A stretch of 64,000 nt of DNA from Ciceribacter ferrooxidans (lineage in GTDB: Bacteria; Pseudomonadota; Alphaproteobacteria; Rhizobiales; Rhizobiaceae): positions 1 to 64,000 of the forward strand of contig NZ_SDVB01000380.1 of NCBI RefSeq assembly GCF_004137355.1, written 5' to 3'. The position numbers and the translations under genes are program-made. Under the pieces are notes generated by a model. The model was not told where the DNA came from. It did not search any database and saw nothing but the letters and a program-made list of their open reading frames with translations. Positions 47,561 through 58,944 of this stretch are shown here, in pieces. Each line of letters starts with the position of its first letter. The first letter of the stretch is position 1.

Positions 47561-48520
47561 ATGCATTTCACCTGGGACGATCTACAGTATTTCCTCGCGG
47601 TTGCCCGCACGGGGCAGTTGTCGACTGCGGCAAGACAGCTGCGGACGAGCCACGCCACCGTCTCGCGGCGGATCGACCGGCTGGAATTTGCCTTGAAGGT
47701 CAAACTCTTCGAGCGCAATCCGCGCGGCTACGTGCTGACCGGCATGGGGCAGCGCTTCGTCGAGACCGCCGAGAAGATGGAGCAGGAGACGGAGCGGCTG
47801 CAGGCCGACCTCGCCGGAGGCGGCAGCGCGCAGCGCGGCGTGGTGCGTCTCAGCGCGCCGGAGGGCTTCGCCAACTTCTTCTTCACCGGCACGCTTCAGA
47901 CCTTCGCAGCAGCCTTGCCGAACATCTCGCTGGAGCTCGTGACGATCCAGCAGATCATGGCGCTCTCGCGCAAGGAGGCCGATCTCGCGGTCGTCCTCGA
48001 CCCACCGAAGGCAGGGCCGTATTTTTCAGAGAAGCTCTGCGACTACAGGCTGAAGATCTACGGGACGCGGGGGTATCTCGATAACCGGGGCGCTCCGCGG
48101 AGCCGCGACGACCTGCTGGACCACGCCTTCATCGGCTATATCGAAGACATGATCTTCGCGCCCGGCCTCGACTATCTCGGCGACATCCATCCGCGCATAA
48201 AGCCGCGCTTCCAGAGCTCGAGTATCTTCGCGCAGCTGACGGCGACGCGAAACGGGCTGGGGCTCTGCGTGCTGCCGATCTTCATCGCGAAAAACTATCC
48301 GGAGCTGGAAGTTGTCCTCGAAGACGAGGTCGAACTGCTGCGCAACTACTGGATCACCTGCCACCGCGATCTGCGGCAGGTGGCGCGCGTCCGGAGCGTC
48401 ATCGAGTTTCTGCGGAACATCGTGCGAGAAAACATGGATGCGTTCCTGGGGACGGCAGCGGCGAAACCCGGCGAGGGCAGTCCTGTGGGGACGGCGGAAG
48501 CGCCCTCACGCGTTCCGTAA
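47561..48520 (+). CDS. LysR-family transcriptional regulator
   Basis: 319 residues from ATG 47561, with GGGAG 6 bases upstream. Helix-turn-helix [20 protein letters not shown], then a LysR effector domain ([20 protein letters not shown] in part). It is divergent from the liv-type importer and likely controls it along with the GMC oxidoreductase and dehydrogenase. Its 3' end overlaps the convergent mutase gene by 15 bases. Confidence 0.86.
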   Translation: MHFTWDDLQYFLAVARTGQLSTAARQLRTSHATVSRRIDRLEFALKVKLFERNPRGYVLTGMGQRFVETAEKMEQETERLQADLAGGGSAQRGVVRLSAPEGFANFFFTGTLQTFAAALPNISLELVTIQQIMALSRKEADLAVVLDPPKAGPYFSEKLCDYRLKIYGTRGYLDNRGAPRSRDDLLDHAFIGYIEDMIFAPGLDYLGDIHPRIKPRFQSSSIFAQLTATRNGLGLCVLPIFIAKNYPELEVVLEDEVELLRNYWITCHRDLRQVARVRSVIEFLRNIVRENMDAFLGTAAAKPGEGSPVGTAEAPSRVP

Positions 48521-50644
48521 CCGCCCTTCCGCGAGGTCGAGCACGGACTTCGCCGCGTCCATGACATTGGTGCCGGGGCCGAAGACGGCGGCGACGCCGT
48601 GGTCCATGAGATAGTCGTAATCCTGGCGCGGGATGACCCCGCCGACGACGACGATGATGTCTTCGGCCCCCTTCGCCTTCAGCGCTTCGACAAGCTGCGG
48701 TGCCAGCGTCTTGTGGCCGGCGGCGAGCGAGGACATGCCGACGACCTGCACCTTCTCGGCGACGGCGAGGTCGGCGGCCTCCTCCGGCGTCTGGAACAGC
48801 GGGCCGGCGATCACGTCGAAACCGATGTCGCCGAAGGCCGACGCGATCACCTTGGCGCCGCGGTCGTGGCCGTCCTGGCCGAGCTTGGCGACGAGGATGC
48901 GCGGGGCCGCACCCTTGACGTCCCTGTAATGCTTCAGGCGATCGGAAAGCGTCGCGAGTTCGGGATCGCCCTCGTAGGCCTTGCCGTAGATGTTCCTGAC
49001 GACCTTCGGAACGGCCGTATGGTCACCGAAGACCTTGCGCATGGCGTCGGAGATTTCGCCGACGCTCGCCCGGGCGCGGGCGGCCTCGACGGCGGCTTCG
49101 AGCAAATTGCCTTCGCCGCTTTCGGCAACGGCGGCGAGCCGGGCAAGGGTTGCCTCCACCGCCTTCGGGTCGCGCTGGCGCCTGATCTGTTCGAGCCGCT
49201 TGATCTGGGCGGCCCGCACGGCGGAATTGTCGATCTCCAGAATGTCGATCGGCTGCTCGTCGTTCAGGCGGAACTTGTTGACGCCGACGATCACCTCGTC
49301 GCCCTTGTCGATCGCCGCCTGGCGGCGGGTCGCGGCCTCCTCGATCAGGCGCTTCGGCAGGCCGGCGTCGACGGCTTTGGTCATGCCGCCCATCGCCTCG
49401 ACCTCCTCGATCAGCGCCCAGGCCTTGTCCGCCAGGTCCTTGGTCAGGCTCTCGACGTAGTAGGAGCCGGCGAGCGGGTCGACCACCCTGGTGACGCCCG
49501 TCTCGTGCTGGAGGATCAGCTGGGTGTTGCGGGCGATGCGGGCGGAAAAGTCGGTCGGCAGCGCGATCGCCTCGTCGAGCGCGTTGGTATGCAGCGACTG
49601 GGTTCCGCCGAGCGCCGCCGACAGCGCCTCGTAGGCCGTGCGGATGACGTTGTTGTAGGGGTCCTGTTCCTGCAGCGAAACGCCGGAGGTCTGACAATGG
49701 GTGCGCAGCATCAGCGAGGAGGCCTTCTGGGGCTGGAACTCCTGCATGATGCGCGTCCAGAGCAGGCGGGCGGCGCGCAGCTTCGCCGCTTCCATGAAGA
49801 AGTTCATGCCGATCGCGAAGAAGAAGGAGAGGCGGCCGGCGAAATCATCGACGTTCAGGCCCTTCTTCAGGGCGGCGCGGACATATTCGCGCCCGTCGGC
49901 GAGCGTGAAGGCGAGCTCCTGCACCAGCGTCGCGCCGGCTTCCTGCATGTGGTAGCCGGAGATCGAGATGGAGTTGAACTTCGGCATCTCCTTCGCCGTG
50001 TACTCGATGATGTCGGCGATGATCCGCATCGAGGGTTCCGGCGGGTAGATATAGGTGTTGCGGACCATGAACTCCTTCAGGATGTCGTTCTGGATGGTCC
50101 CGGAAAGCTGCGCCCGCGGCACGCCCTGTTCCTCGCCTGCGACGATGAAACTGGCGAGGATCGGGATCACCGCACCGTTCATGGTCATCGAGACGGAGAT
50201 CTTTTCGAGCGGGATGCCGTCGAAGAGGATCTTCATGTCCTCGACGCTGTCAATCGCCACGCCCGCCTTGCCGACGTCGCCGACGACGCGGGGATGGTCG
50301 CTGTCATAACCGCGATGGGTGGCGAGGTCGAAGGCGACGGAGACGCCCTGCTGACCGGCGGCGAGATTACGGCGGTAGAAGGCGTTCGATTCTTCTGCCG
50401 TGGAAAAGCCCGCATACTGGCGGATCGTCCAGGGCCGTCCGGCATACATGGTGGCGCGCGGGCCGCGGACGAAGGGCGCAAACCCCGGCAGGCTGTCGAG
50501 ATGGCCGATGCCTTCGAGGTCTTCGGCCGTGTAGAGCGGCTTGACGTCGATGCCTTCCGGTGTGTGCCAGGTGAGGCTGTCGGCCGGGCGCTTCAGCTCC
50601 TTCTCGGCCAGCGCATCCCAGTCCTTGATGGTCTTCTTGGTCAT
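48506..50644 (-). CDS. methylmalonyl-CoA mutase
   Basis: 712 residues, full-length single-chain mutase (called bhbA, scpA or mcm in various bacteria). It interconverts (R)-methylmalonyl-CoA and succinyl-CoA with adenosylcobalamin. The catalytic barrel has [20 protein letters not shown] (in part) and [17 protein letters not shown]. The C-terminal B12 domain has the DxHxxG signature in [11 protein letters not shown], and the GG motif VVGGVIP. It is the last gene of the pcc operon, 253 bases after pccA with a repeat element between. No epimerase gene is in the window. Confidence 0.95.
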   Translation of the reverse strand: MTKKTIKDWDALAEKELKRPADSLTWHTPEGIDVKPLYTAEDLEGIGHLDSLPGFAPFVRGPRATMYAGRPWTIRQYAGFSTAEESNAFYRRNLAAGQQGVSVAFDLATHRGYDSDHPRVVGDVGKAGVAIDSVEDMKILFDGIPLEKISVSMTMNGAVIPILASFIVAGEEQGVPRAQLSGTIQNDILKEFMVRNTYIYPPEPSMRIIADIIEYTAKEMPKFNSISISGYHMQEAGATLVQELAFTLADGREYVRAALKKGLNVDDFAGRLSFFFAIGMNFFMEAAKLRAARLLWTRIMQEFQPQKASSLMLRTHCQTSGVSLQEQDPYNNVIRTAYEALSAALGGTQSLHTNALDEAIALPTDFSARIARNTQLILQHETGVTRVVDPLAGSYYVESLTKDLADKAWALIEEVEAMGGMTKAVDAGLPKRLIEEAATRRQAAIDKGDEVIVGVNKFRLNDEQPIDILEIDNSAVRAAQIKRLEQIRRQRDPKAVEATLARLAAVAESGEGNLLEAAVEAARARASVGEISDAMRKVFGDHTAVPKVVRNIYGKAYEGDPELATLSDRLKHYRDVKGAAPRILVAKLGQDGHDRGAKVIASAFGDIGFDVIAGPLFQTPEEAADLAVAEKVQVVGMSSLAAGHKTLAPQLVEALKAKGAEDIIVVVGGVIPRQDYDYLMDHGVAAVFGPGTNVMDAAKSVLDLAEGRLRNA

Positions 50645-50897
50645 CCGGTCTTCTCCCTGCTCCGTGCGGACTGCGTGCCGAGGTGTTTTGCCTGTTTCGT
50701 GGCGTTACCCCCCTCTGTCCTGCCGGCCATCTCCCCCACAAGGGGGGAGAGGGGGATGCCGCCGACGCTCCGTTGTCTGGTGAGGGTCTGTCCTGAGGCG
50801 AAGTCGCAGCGTTCGAGGCAACTCTCCCCCCTTGTGGGGGAGATGTCGGCGGAGCCGACAGAGGGGGGTGCCCCGACCGTTGTCGCTGCCTGCGTCC
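50645..50897. repeat. large imperfect inverted repeat between pccA and mcm
   Basis: The gap holds two inverted arms of about 45-48 bases, 50707-50751 and 50822-50869, each itself made of short palindromes such as CTCCCCCACAAGGGGGGAG. The left arm starts ACCCCCCTCTGTC and the right ends GACAGAGGGGGGT. Between them are about 70 unrelated bases. It resembles rhizobial RIME elements. No gene is seen in it. Confidence 0.75.
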
Positions 50898-52912
<2,015 letters not shown>

Positions 52913-52916
<4 letters not shown>

Positions 52917-53290
52917 ACCTCGAATACGTCTTCAAAAGATTCCGGAAAGTTCTGCCGGCCGACCCTTTCGTCGATCACCAGCATGGCTTCGTAGGAAAGC
53001 GGGTCGAAATTCTTTTCCGCCGCGACGACTTCGCGGCCGAAAAGAAGGTTCAGCCGGGCGGCATCCAGGTTGCCGCGCTCGAACGGCTCCGGCCCGAAAT
53101 AATGCCAGAGGGCATGCAGGAAGGCCGCGTCGATGCGGTGCTCCTTGGTGCCCGGCCTCGCCTTGCGCGGCAGGGCCTTCAGCGGGGTCACGCCCTTGGG
53201 GTTGGCGCGGCGGATGGTGAACTGCACACCGGTTCCCGGCATTCCGGACGGAAACCCCTTGTGCTTGGTCATGTCGGGAAGGTCAGCCAT
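52913..53290 (-). CDS. unknown protein in the propionyl-CoA carboxylase operon
   Basis: 125 residues, soluble, no cofactor motif. Recognisable segments are HKGFPSGMPGTGVQFTIRRA (in part), RIDAAFLHALWHYFGPEPF, and SYEAMLVIDERVGRQNFPESFEDVF near the end. I cannot assign a family. It lies 12 bases after pccB and overlaps pccA by 4 bases, so it is made with the two subunits. An accessory role for the carboxylase is an inference from location only. Confidence 0.75.
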
Positions 53291-53302
53291 CTCGTCCTCC
53301 CC

Positions 53303-54835
53303 TCACAACGGGATCGTGTCGTGCTTCTTCCAGCGGGGCTCCACCTGCTTGTTGCGAAGCGAGGCGAAGGCGCGGGCGATGCGGCGACGCGAGGAGTGCG
53401 GCATGATGACCTCGTCGACGAAGCCGCGCTCGGCGGCGACGAAGGGATTGGCGAAGCGGGTCTCGTATTCCTTCGTGCGGGCGGCGATCTTGTCGGCGTC
53501 GCCGAGTTCGGAACGATAGAGGATTTCGGTCGCACCCTTGGCGCCCATCACGGCGATCTCGGCGGTCGGCCAGGCATAGTTGATGTCGGCGCCGATATGC
53601 TTGGAAGCCATGACGTCGTAGGCGCCGCCATAGGCCTTGCGGGTGATCAGCGTCACCATCGGCACGGTCGCCTGGCTGTAGGCGAAGAGGAGCTTGGCGC
53701 CGTGCTTGATGACGCCGCCATATTCCTGGCTGGTGCCGGGCAGGAAGCCGGGGACGTCGACCAGCGTCAGGATCGGGATCGAGAAGGCATCGCAGAAGCG
53801 CACGAAGCGGGCGGCCTTGCGCGAACTGTCGATGTCGAGGCAGCCGGCGAGCACCATCGGCTGGTTGGCGACGACGCCGACCGTCTGGCCTTCCATGCGA
53901 ATGAAGCCGGTGACGATGTTCTTGGCGAAGGCTTCCTGGATCTCGAAGAAATCGCCTTCGTCGGCGAGTGCGTAGATCAGCTCCTTCATGTCGTAGGGCT
54001 TGTTTGACGAATCCGGGATCAGCGTGTCGAGGCGCATCTCGACGCGGGCGGGGTCGTCATGGAACGGCCGGACCGGCGGCTTCTCGCGGTTGTTCAAGGG
54101 CAGGAAGTCGAACAGCAGGCGGACCTGTTCCAGGGCCTCGATGTCGTTCTCATAGGCGCCGTCGGCGACCGAGGATTTTGTCGTGTGCGTGCGCGCGCCG
54201 CCGAGTTCCTCGGCGGTGACGATCTCGTTGGTCACGGTCTTCACGACGTCCGGGCCGGTGACGAACATGTAGGAGGAATCCCGGACCATGAAGATGAAGT
54301 CGGTCATCGCCGGCGAATAGACCGCGCCGCCGGCGCAGGGGCCCATGATGACGGAGATCTGCGGGATGATACCGGAGGCATCGACATTGCGCTTGAAGAC
54401 GTCGGCGTAGCCGGCGAGCGAGGCGACGCCCTCCTGGATGCGGGCGCCGCCCGAGTCGTTCAGGCCGATCACGGGTGCGCCGTTCTTCACGGCCATGTCC
54501 ATGATCTTGCAGATCTTCTGGGCGTGGGTTTCCGACAGTGAGCCGCCAAGGACGGTGAAATCCTGGGAGAAGACATAGACCTGGCGGCCGTTGATCGTGC
54601 CCCAGCCGGTGACGACGCCGTCGCCGGCGATCTTCTGCTCCGGCATGCCGAAGTCCGTGCAGCGGTGGGTGACGTACATGTCGTATTCTTCGAAGGAGCC
54701 TTCGTCGAGAAGGACCTCGATGCGTTCGCGCGCCGTCAGTTTGCCCTTGGCGTGCTGGGCGTCGATGCGCCGCTGTCCGCCGCCCACATGGGCTTCGGCG
54801 CGCCGGGCTTCGAGCTGATCCAATATCAATCGCAT
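53303..54835 (-). CDS. pccB: propionyl-CoA carboxylase beta subunit
   Basis: 510 residues, carboxyltransferase of the crotonase superfamily. Motifs: [20 protein letters not shown] (in part), [20 protein letters not shown] (in part), [16 protein letters not shown] and [20 protein letters not shown] (in part). With PccA it makes methylmalonyl-CoA from propionyl-CoA. The gene is divergent from pccR with 133 bases between the start codons. Confidence 0.95.
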   Translation of the reverse strand: MRLILDQLEARRAEAHVGGGQRRIDAQHAKGKLTARERIEVLLDEGSFEEYDMYVTHRCTDFGMPEQKIAGDGVVTGWGTINGRQVYVFSQDFTVLGGSLSETHAQKICKIMDMAVKNGAPVIGLNDSGGARIQEGVASLAGYADVFKRNVDASGIIPQISVIMGPCAGGAVYSPAMTDFIFMVRDSSYMFVTGPDVVKTVTNEIVTAEELGGARTHTTKSSVADGAYENDIEALEQVRLLFDFLPLNNREKPPVRPFHDDPARVEMRLDTLIPDSSNKPYDMKELIYALADEGDFFEIQEAFAKNIVTGFIRMEGQTVGVVANQPMVLAGCLDIDSSRKAARFVRFCDAFSIPILTLVDVPGFLPGTSQEYGGVIKHGAKLLFAYSQATVPMVTLITRKAYGGAYDVMASKHIGADINYAWPTAEIAVMGAKGATEILYRSELGDADKIAARTKEYETRFANPFVAAERGFVDEVIMPHSSRRRIARAFASLRNKQVEPRWKKHDTIPL

Positions 54836-54938
54836 GCTTCCTCCCGATGGTCTTCAAGGCCTGCAAGTCAAGTTGTGCCCTTAAACACAGTGCCCGGCAA
54901 AGAAAATGATTGAACAGGCGCAGTTGCGGATCTATAAA

Positions 54939-54968
54939 TTTGCAAACAGCGAAATGCGAAATTGCAAA
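54939..54968. promoter_or_regulatory. PccR-type operator half-sites
   Basis: TTTGCAAA at 54939-54946 and ATTGCAAA at 54961-54968, with a partial copy AATGCGAA at 54953-54960. PccR of Rhodobacter was reported to bind TTTGCAAA-N4-TTTGCAA; the repeats here match the half-site but with different spacing. They abut the pccR start codon and are about 105-135 bases upstream of pccB, so PccR may control both. Confidence 0.65.
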
Positions 54969-56378
54969 ATGGCAATCGGAAAACTCTTCATCGGCCGCAA
55001 GGTGCGCGAACTGCGCCAGGCGAGCCACGCCACGCAGGCCCAGTTTGCCGACAAGATCGGCATTTCGACAAGCTATCTCAACCAGATCGAGAACAACCAG
55101 CGGCCGATCTCCGCCGCCGTCCTGCTGGCCTTGGCGGAAAAGTTCGGCATCGACATCGCCGAGCTTTCGTCGGGGCAAAACGACCGGCTGCTCTCGGCTC
55201 TGACCGAAGCGCTGTCTGACCCGCTCTTCGAACAATATTCGCCGAGCCTGCAGGAGCTGAAGCTGGTGACGCAGAACGCGCCCGGCCTCGCGCACGCGCT
55301 GATTGACTGCCATCAGGCCTACCGGCGCAACAGCGAACAGCTCGCAAGCTATGACGACCGCTTCGGCGGTGCCGCTCCCAACGAGACGACCTCCTATGAC
55401 GAGGTGCGCGACTTCTTCCACTTCGTCGACAACTACATCCACGAGCTCGACGTCGAGGCGGAGAACCTCGCAGCGGAGCTCAAGCTCGGGGAGGGGGACA
55501 ACCACGCCGCACTTTCGGCCTGCCTCGACCGGCGATACGGCGTGCGTGTCGTGCGCGGCGAGGCCGGTGACGAGGCGATCCGGCGCTTCGACCCGGCAAG
55601 CCGCATCCTGACGATCAGCCGCTATGCGGCGGCACCGACGCGCGACTTCCAGCTCGCGGTGCAGATCGCGCAGATGCATGCGGTGCCGAAGATCGAGCAG
55701 GTGCTGAAGCAGGCGGGATTCCGTACCGAGGAGGCGATGGAGATCTGCCGTCTCGGCCTCGAGAACTATTTTGCCGGTGCGCTGGTCCTGCCCTACCGCA
55801 TCTTTCAGCAGGCGGCTCGGGACCTGCGCCACGACGTCGAGCTTCTGGCGGCCCGCTTCGGTGCCTCGCTCGAGCAGGTTTGCCATCGGCTGTCGACGCT
55901 GCAGCGTCCGGGACTGAAGGGCGCGCCGATCTTCTTCGCCCGCATCGACCGGGCCGGCAACATCACGAAGCGGCACAGTGCCGCCCGCCTGCAGTTCGCC
56001 CGTTTCGGCGCCGCCTGTCCGCTCTGGAACGCGCATCAGGCCTTCGAGATGCCCGGCCGGATCATCCGGCAGCTTGCCGAGACCCCGGACGGGGTGCGCT
56101 ACCTCTGCGTCGCCACGCAGGTGAACAAGGGATCGGTCGGCTTCCGGGCTTCGCAGCCGAGCTACGCGCTGGCGCTTGGCTGCGAAATCTCCTACGCGGA
56201 TCAATTCGTCTATGCCGACGGCCTCGACCTCAACAACCGCGCCGCCTACGATCCGATCGGCATCTCCTGCCGCATCTGCGAGCGGACGAAATGCACCAGC
56301 CGCGCGGTGCCTCCCCTGAAGCGCAAACTGGTGGTGGATCACCGGGTGCGGAATCCGATGCCGTACGAGATCGAGTGA
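54969..56378 (+). CDS. pccR: short-chain fatty acyl regulator (PccR/MccR family)
   Basis: 469 residues from ATG 54969 (MAIGKLFIGRKVRELRQ). An XRE helix-turn-helix occupies residues 8-60 (TQAQFADKIGISTSYLNQIE), followed by an IrrE-like region and a C-terminal domain with a C-x2-C-x5-C cluster (SCRICERTKC). This is the ScfR family that senses propionyl-CoA or methylmalonyl-CoA intermediates. A frame from ATG 54906 would add 21 residues that run across the operator repeats and do not look like family sequence, so I use the second ATG. It has no Shine-Dalgarno, so the message may be leaderless or nearly so. Confidence 0.85.
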   Translation: MAIGKLFIGRKVRELRQASHATQAQFADKIGISTSYLNQIENNQRPISAAVLLALAEKFGIDIAELSSGQNDRLLSALTEALSDPLFEQYSPSLQELKLVTQNAPGLAHALIDCHQAYRRNSEQLASYDDRFGGAAPNETTSYDEVRDFFHFVDNYIHELDVEAENLAAELKLGEGDNHAALSACLDRRYGVRVVRGEAGDEAIRRFDPASRILTISRYAAAPTRDFQLAVQIAQMHAVPKIEQVLKQAGFRTEEAMEICRLGLENYFAGALVLPYRIFQQAARDLRHDVELLAARFGASLEQVCHRLSTLQRPGLKGAPIFFARIDRAGNITKRHSAARLQFARFGAACPLWNAHQAFEMPGRIIRQLAETPDGVRYLCVATQVNKGSVGFRASQPSYALALGCEISYADQFVYADGLDLNNRAAYDPIGISCRICERTKCTSRAVPPLKRKLVVDHRVRNPMPYEIE

Positions 56379-56433
56379 GACACCTCACCCGGTAGTCCGC
56401 GACAGTTCAAGGGCTCCGAAAGAATAATTAGTG

Positions 56434-56460
56434 TTGACTCATCAAATAGTCTGTACTAAT
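56434..56460 (+). promoter_or_regulatory. putative promoter of the ArsR/SRPBCC pair with a TTGA-N4-TCAA dyad
   Basis: TTGACTCATCAA at 56434-56445 combines a -35-like TTGACT with a short dyad; TACTAAT follows at 56454-56460. The dyad spacing (N4) is wrong for FNR/FixK. The site could be the autoregulatory operator of the ArsR-type protein. Confidence 0.35.
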
Positions 56461-56469
56461 GATTTAAGC

Positions 56470-56799
56470 ATGATTGAAGCAGCAGCCGTCAACACCGTCA
56501 TGCGTGCGCTCGCCGATCCTACCCGGCGAGGCATTTACGAGCGTATCGCCAGCACGAACGAGATCACCGTCGTCGAGTTGACCCGTGGAAGCGGGGTAAC
56601 GCAGGGCGCGATCTCTCAACATCTCAAAGCGCTGAAGCAGGCCGGGCTCGTGATCGAACGCCCGGAGGGGCGCAACACGTTCTACCGGGTCCGTCCGGAA
56701 GGTCTCGAACCCCTGTTCGACTGGATAAGCCACTATGGCATCTTCTGGCGCGAACGCTTCGGCAATCTCCGTTCTCTTCTGAAGGAAATCGACCCGTGA
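56470..56799 (+). CDS. ArsR/SmtB-family winged-helix regulator
   Basis: 109 residues from ATG 56470. RALADPTRRGIYERI, then the recognition helix GVTQGAISQHLKALKQAGLV and the wing GRNTFYRV are those of the SdpR-like ArsR subgroup. There are no metal-binding Cys or His clusters. It overlaps the SRPBCC gene (GTGA), a very common pair in which the regulator controls its partner. Confidence 0.85.
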   Translation: MIEAAAVNTVMRALADPTRRGIYERIASTNEITVVELTRGSGVTQGAISQHLKALKQAGLVIERPEGRNTFYRVRPEGLEPLFDWISHYGIFWRERFGNLRSLLKEIDP

Positions 56800-57260
56800 C
56801 CGACGCAGCCATGATTTCTTCTCTCCAGCAGATCGTCGTCGACGAGATTTTTCCGCATGCGCCACAGGTCATCTGGCGAGCGCTGACCACAGGCGAAATG
56901 ATCGCGCGTTGGCTGATGCAGCCCTCCGGATTTGAGGCTGTCGTCGGCAACCAGTTTACCTACCAGACCAAACCGGCCGGTGCTTGGGACGGTACGATCC
57001 ACTGCGAAGTGCTGGAAGTGCAGGAAAACGTCCGGTTTGCCTATGCATGGCGTGGTGGTGACGACAGCAATGAGGGGTATGGGTCGAGGCTCGATACCGT
57101 CGTCACCTGGACATTGGAGTCGGTGGCCGAGGGGACGCGCGTACGCCTCGTTCATTCAGGCTTCGAGCTGCCAAAGAACGAAGTCGCTTTCCGTAACATG
57201 GGCGATGGCTGGAAAGTTGTCGTGCCACGGCTGAAGGCAACGATCCGGCAAGCGGATTGA
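56796..57260 (+). CDS. SRPBCC/AHSA1-family protein
   Basis: 154 residues starting at GTG 56796, overlapping the regulator stop. The AHSA1 (activator of Hsp90 ATPase 1-like) fold is indicated by DEIFPHAPQVIWRALTTGE (in part), WLMQPSGFEAVVGNQFTYQ (in part) and VTWTLESVAEGTRVRLVHSG (in part). These proteins have a deep pocket for hydrophobic ligands; the ligand here is unknown. Confidence 0.85.
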   Translation: MTDAAMISSLQQIVVDEIFPHAPQVIWRALTTGEMIARWLMQPSGFEAVVGNQFTYQTKPAGAWDGTIHCEVLEVQENVRFAYAWRGGDDSNEGYGSRLDTVVTWTLESVAEGTRVRLVHSGFELPKNEVAFRNMGDGWKVVVPRLKATIRQAD

Positions 57261-57306
57261 AGACGCAAAGAGTGACCTGACACCAAGTTCAAACGGGAGA
57301 ATGCCG

Positions 57307-57723
57307 ATGTCCAAGTCTTTTCGCGGCGGATGCGCCTGTGAAGCCGTGCGTTATGAAGTCGTTGGTGATCCAGTCGCCATGGTCGATTGTCAGTGCCGGC
57401 AGTGCCAGAGAGAAAGTGGGACAGGCCATGCTTCGCACGTGGTCTTTGCCGGTGCCGAGGTTCAGATTTTCGGCGATGCACGCACCTGGGATCTGGTGGG
57501 TGATGGCGGCACGCGTAAGCGTCGTGCCTTCTGTCCCACCTGCGGTTCACCCGTGTTCATGACTATTCCGGACGTTCCCGAGATCTTCACCGTGCGCGCG
57601 TCGAGCCTGGACGAGCCGGAGCGCTACGCTCCACAATTCGTCACCTGGACGAAAGCGGCGCAGCCGTGGGATTGTGTCGATCCAGCACTGACCAAGTTCG
57701 AAGGCATGCCGCCTTCGTCGTGA
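57307..57723 (+). CDS. GFA-family (glutathione-dependent formaldehyde-activating-like) protein
   Basis: 138 residues from ATG 57307, 8 bases after GGGAG; ATG 57301 is too close. Zinc-binding cysteines occur in GGCACEAV, VDCQCRQCQRESG and FCPTCGSPV, giving the GFA (CENP-V/GFA) pattern. Most family members are not true formaldehyde-activating enzymes, and no frmA or formaldehyde gene is near. Function open. Confidence 0.85.
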   Translation: MSKSFRGGCACEAVRYEVVGDPVAMVDCQCRQCQRESGTGHASHVVFAGAEVQIFGDARTWDLVGDGGTRKRRAFCPTCGSPVFMTIPDVPEIFTVRASSLDEPERYAPQFVTWTKAAQPWDCVDPALTKFEGMPPSS

Positions 57724-57765
57724 CGTCGGTGCATAGCGACGGCCCCGCTATTCCTCGGTCGCCGT

Positions 57766-58839
57766 CTAGCCGAACAACCGCTCATCCCTCACCGCAAAGA
57801 AGGCGTCGACTAATGCCGGGCCCACGGCATCCAGCGTCGCCGGCGACCATTTCGGGTTCCGATCCTTGTCGATGATGGCGGCGCGGATGCCTTCGTAGAA
57901 ATCGGGCGTGCGGAGGATCTCGTCGGTCGCGGCGAATTCGCGTTCGAGGCAGGCTTCGAGATCGGGCGACGACCGGCCCTTGCGGAGCAGCGCCAGCGTC
58001 ACCTTGAGGCTCGTCGGCGAGCGCGTCAGCATCGTGGCGCGCGCCTTCGTCGCGAACTCGCTGGTCTCCAGGCTGAGCGCTTCGAGGATCTCTTCGATGC
58101 TGTCGAAGGCGAAGCAGCGGTCGATCAGGTTGCGGTGCTCGGCGAAGACCAGCGCCGTCGCCGGGCTTGCGGTCTCGGCGATGACGGCGGCGACGTCGTT
58201 GTGTCCGGCGGTGGCGGGAAGGGAGGCGAGCGCCTCGGCGATCTCGGGAATGCGCGAGGTCTCGACGAGCCAGTCGGCGAAGCCGGCGGCGATCGCATCG
58301 GTGGCGCCGACCGGCTCGCCGGTGAGCCCCATATAGGTGCCGAGCTCGCCGGGAGCCTGCGAGAGCAGCCAGGTCGCGCCGACGTCGGGGAAGAAACCAA
58401 TGCCCGTCTCCGGCATGGCAAGGCGCGCCGTCTCGGTGGCGATCCGGTGGCTCGCATGGCCGGAAAGTCCGACGCCGCCGCCCATGGTGATGCCTTCGAT
58501 CAGCACGACATAAGGTTTCGGGTAGGAGCCGATCCGCGCGTTGAGACGGTATTCCTCGCGCCAGAAGGTCGCCGGCTCTGGACTGCCTGCCTTGCCGCCT
58601 TCGTAGAGCATCTTGATGTCGCCGCCGGCACAGAAGCCGCGCTCGCCTTCGCCCGTCACCATCACGGCGGCGATCGTCGGGTCGCGCTCGAAATCGTCGA
58701 GGGCGGCGTCGATGGCGCGGACCATGCCGAGCGAGAGGCTGTTGATGATCCGCGGCCGGTTGAGGCTGATCAGCCCGAGCGTGCCCGACCGGCCGGTCAG
58801 GACCTCTTCACCGGCTGTGGCGACATCAAAGAATTTCAT
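57766..58839 (-). CDS. 3-hydroxyisobutyryl-CoA hydrolase
   Basis: 357 residues of the crotonase superfamily. The N-terminal GLISLNRPRIINSLSLGMVR (in part), oxyanion region GFCAGGDIKMLYEGG, EEYRLNARIGSYPKPYV and the block LAMPETGIGFFPDVGATWLL (in part) are those of HIBCH rather than simple enoyl-CoA hydratases. It releases 3-hydroxyisobutyrate in valine breakdown. The rest of that route is not near, apart from a hydroxyisobutyrate-dehydrogenase-like gene at 40161. It starts at ATG 58839, after a GAGGAGCATTG leader. Confidence 0.87.
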   Translation of the reverse strand: MKFFDVATAGEEVLTGRSGTLGLISLNRPRIINSLSLGMVRAIDAALDDFERDPTIAAVMVTGEGERGFCAGGDIKMLYEGGKAGSPEPATFWREEYRLNARIGSYPKPYVVLIEGITMGGGVGLSGHASHRIATETARLAMPETGIGFFPDVGATWLLSQAPGELGTYMGLTGEPVGATDAIAAGFADWLVETSRIPEIAEALASLPATAGHNDVAAVIAETASPATALVFAEHRNLIDRCFAFDSIEEILEALSLETSEFATKARATMLTRSPTSLKVTLALLRKGRSSPDLEACLEREFAATDEILRTPDFYEGIRAAIIDKDRNPKWSPATLDAVGPALVDAFFAVRDERLFG

Positions 58840-58944
58840 TCAATGCTCCTCCTCGTCCCTCTTCCGTGCCGTTCTCCACCCGCGGCGCTTCGCTCATAGC
58901 ATATGGCCGGGGGCATGGCCTCCCTGCCTTTGGTCGGGTTTCGT

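Noticed and set aside
56434-56445. TTGA-N4-TCAA as an FNR/FixK box
   Set aside because: FNR/FixK sites need N6 between TTGA and TCAA. This one has N4 and overlaps a -35-like element.
57307-57723. Formaldehyde detoxification enzyme (gfa)
   Set aside because: The zinc pattern fits the broad GFA/CENP-V family, most of which do not act on formaldehyde, and no glutathione-formaldehyde dehydrogenase gene is near.
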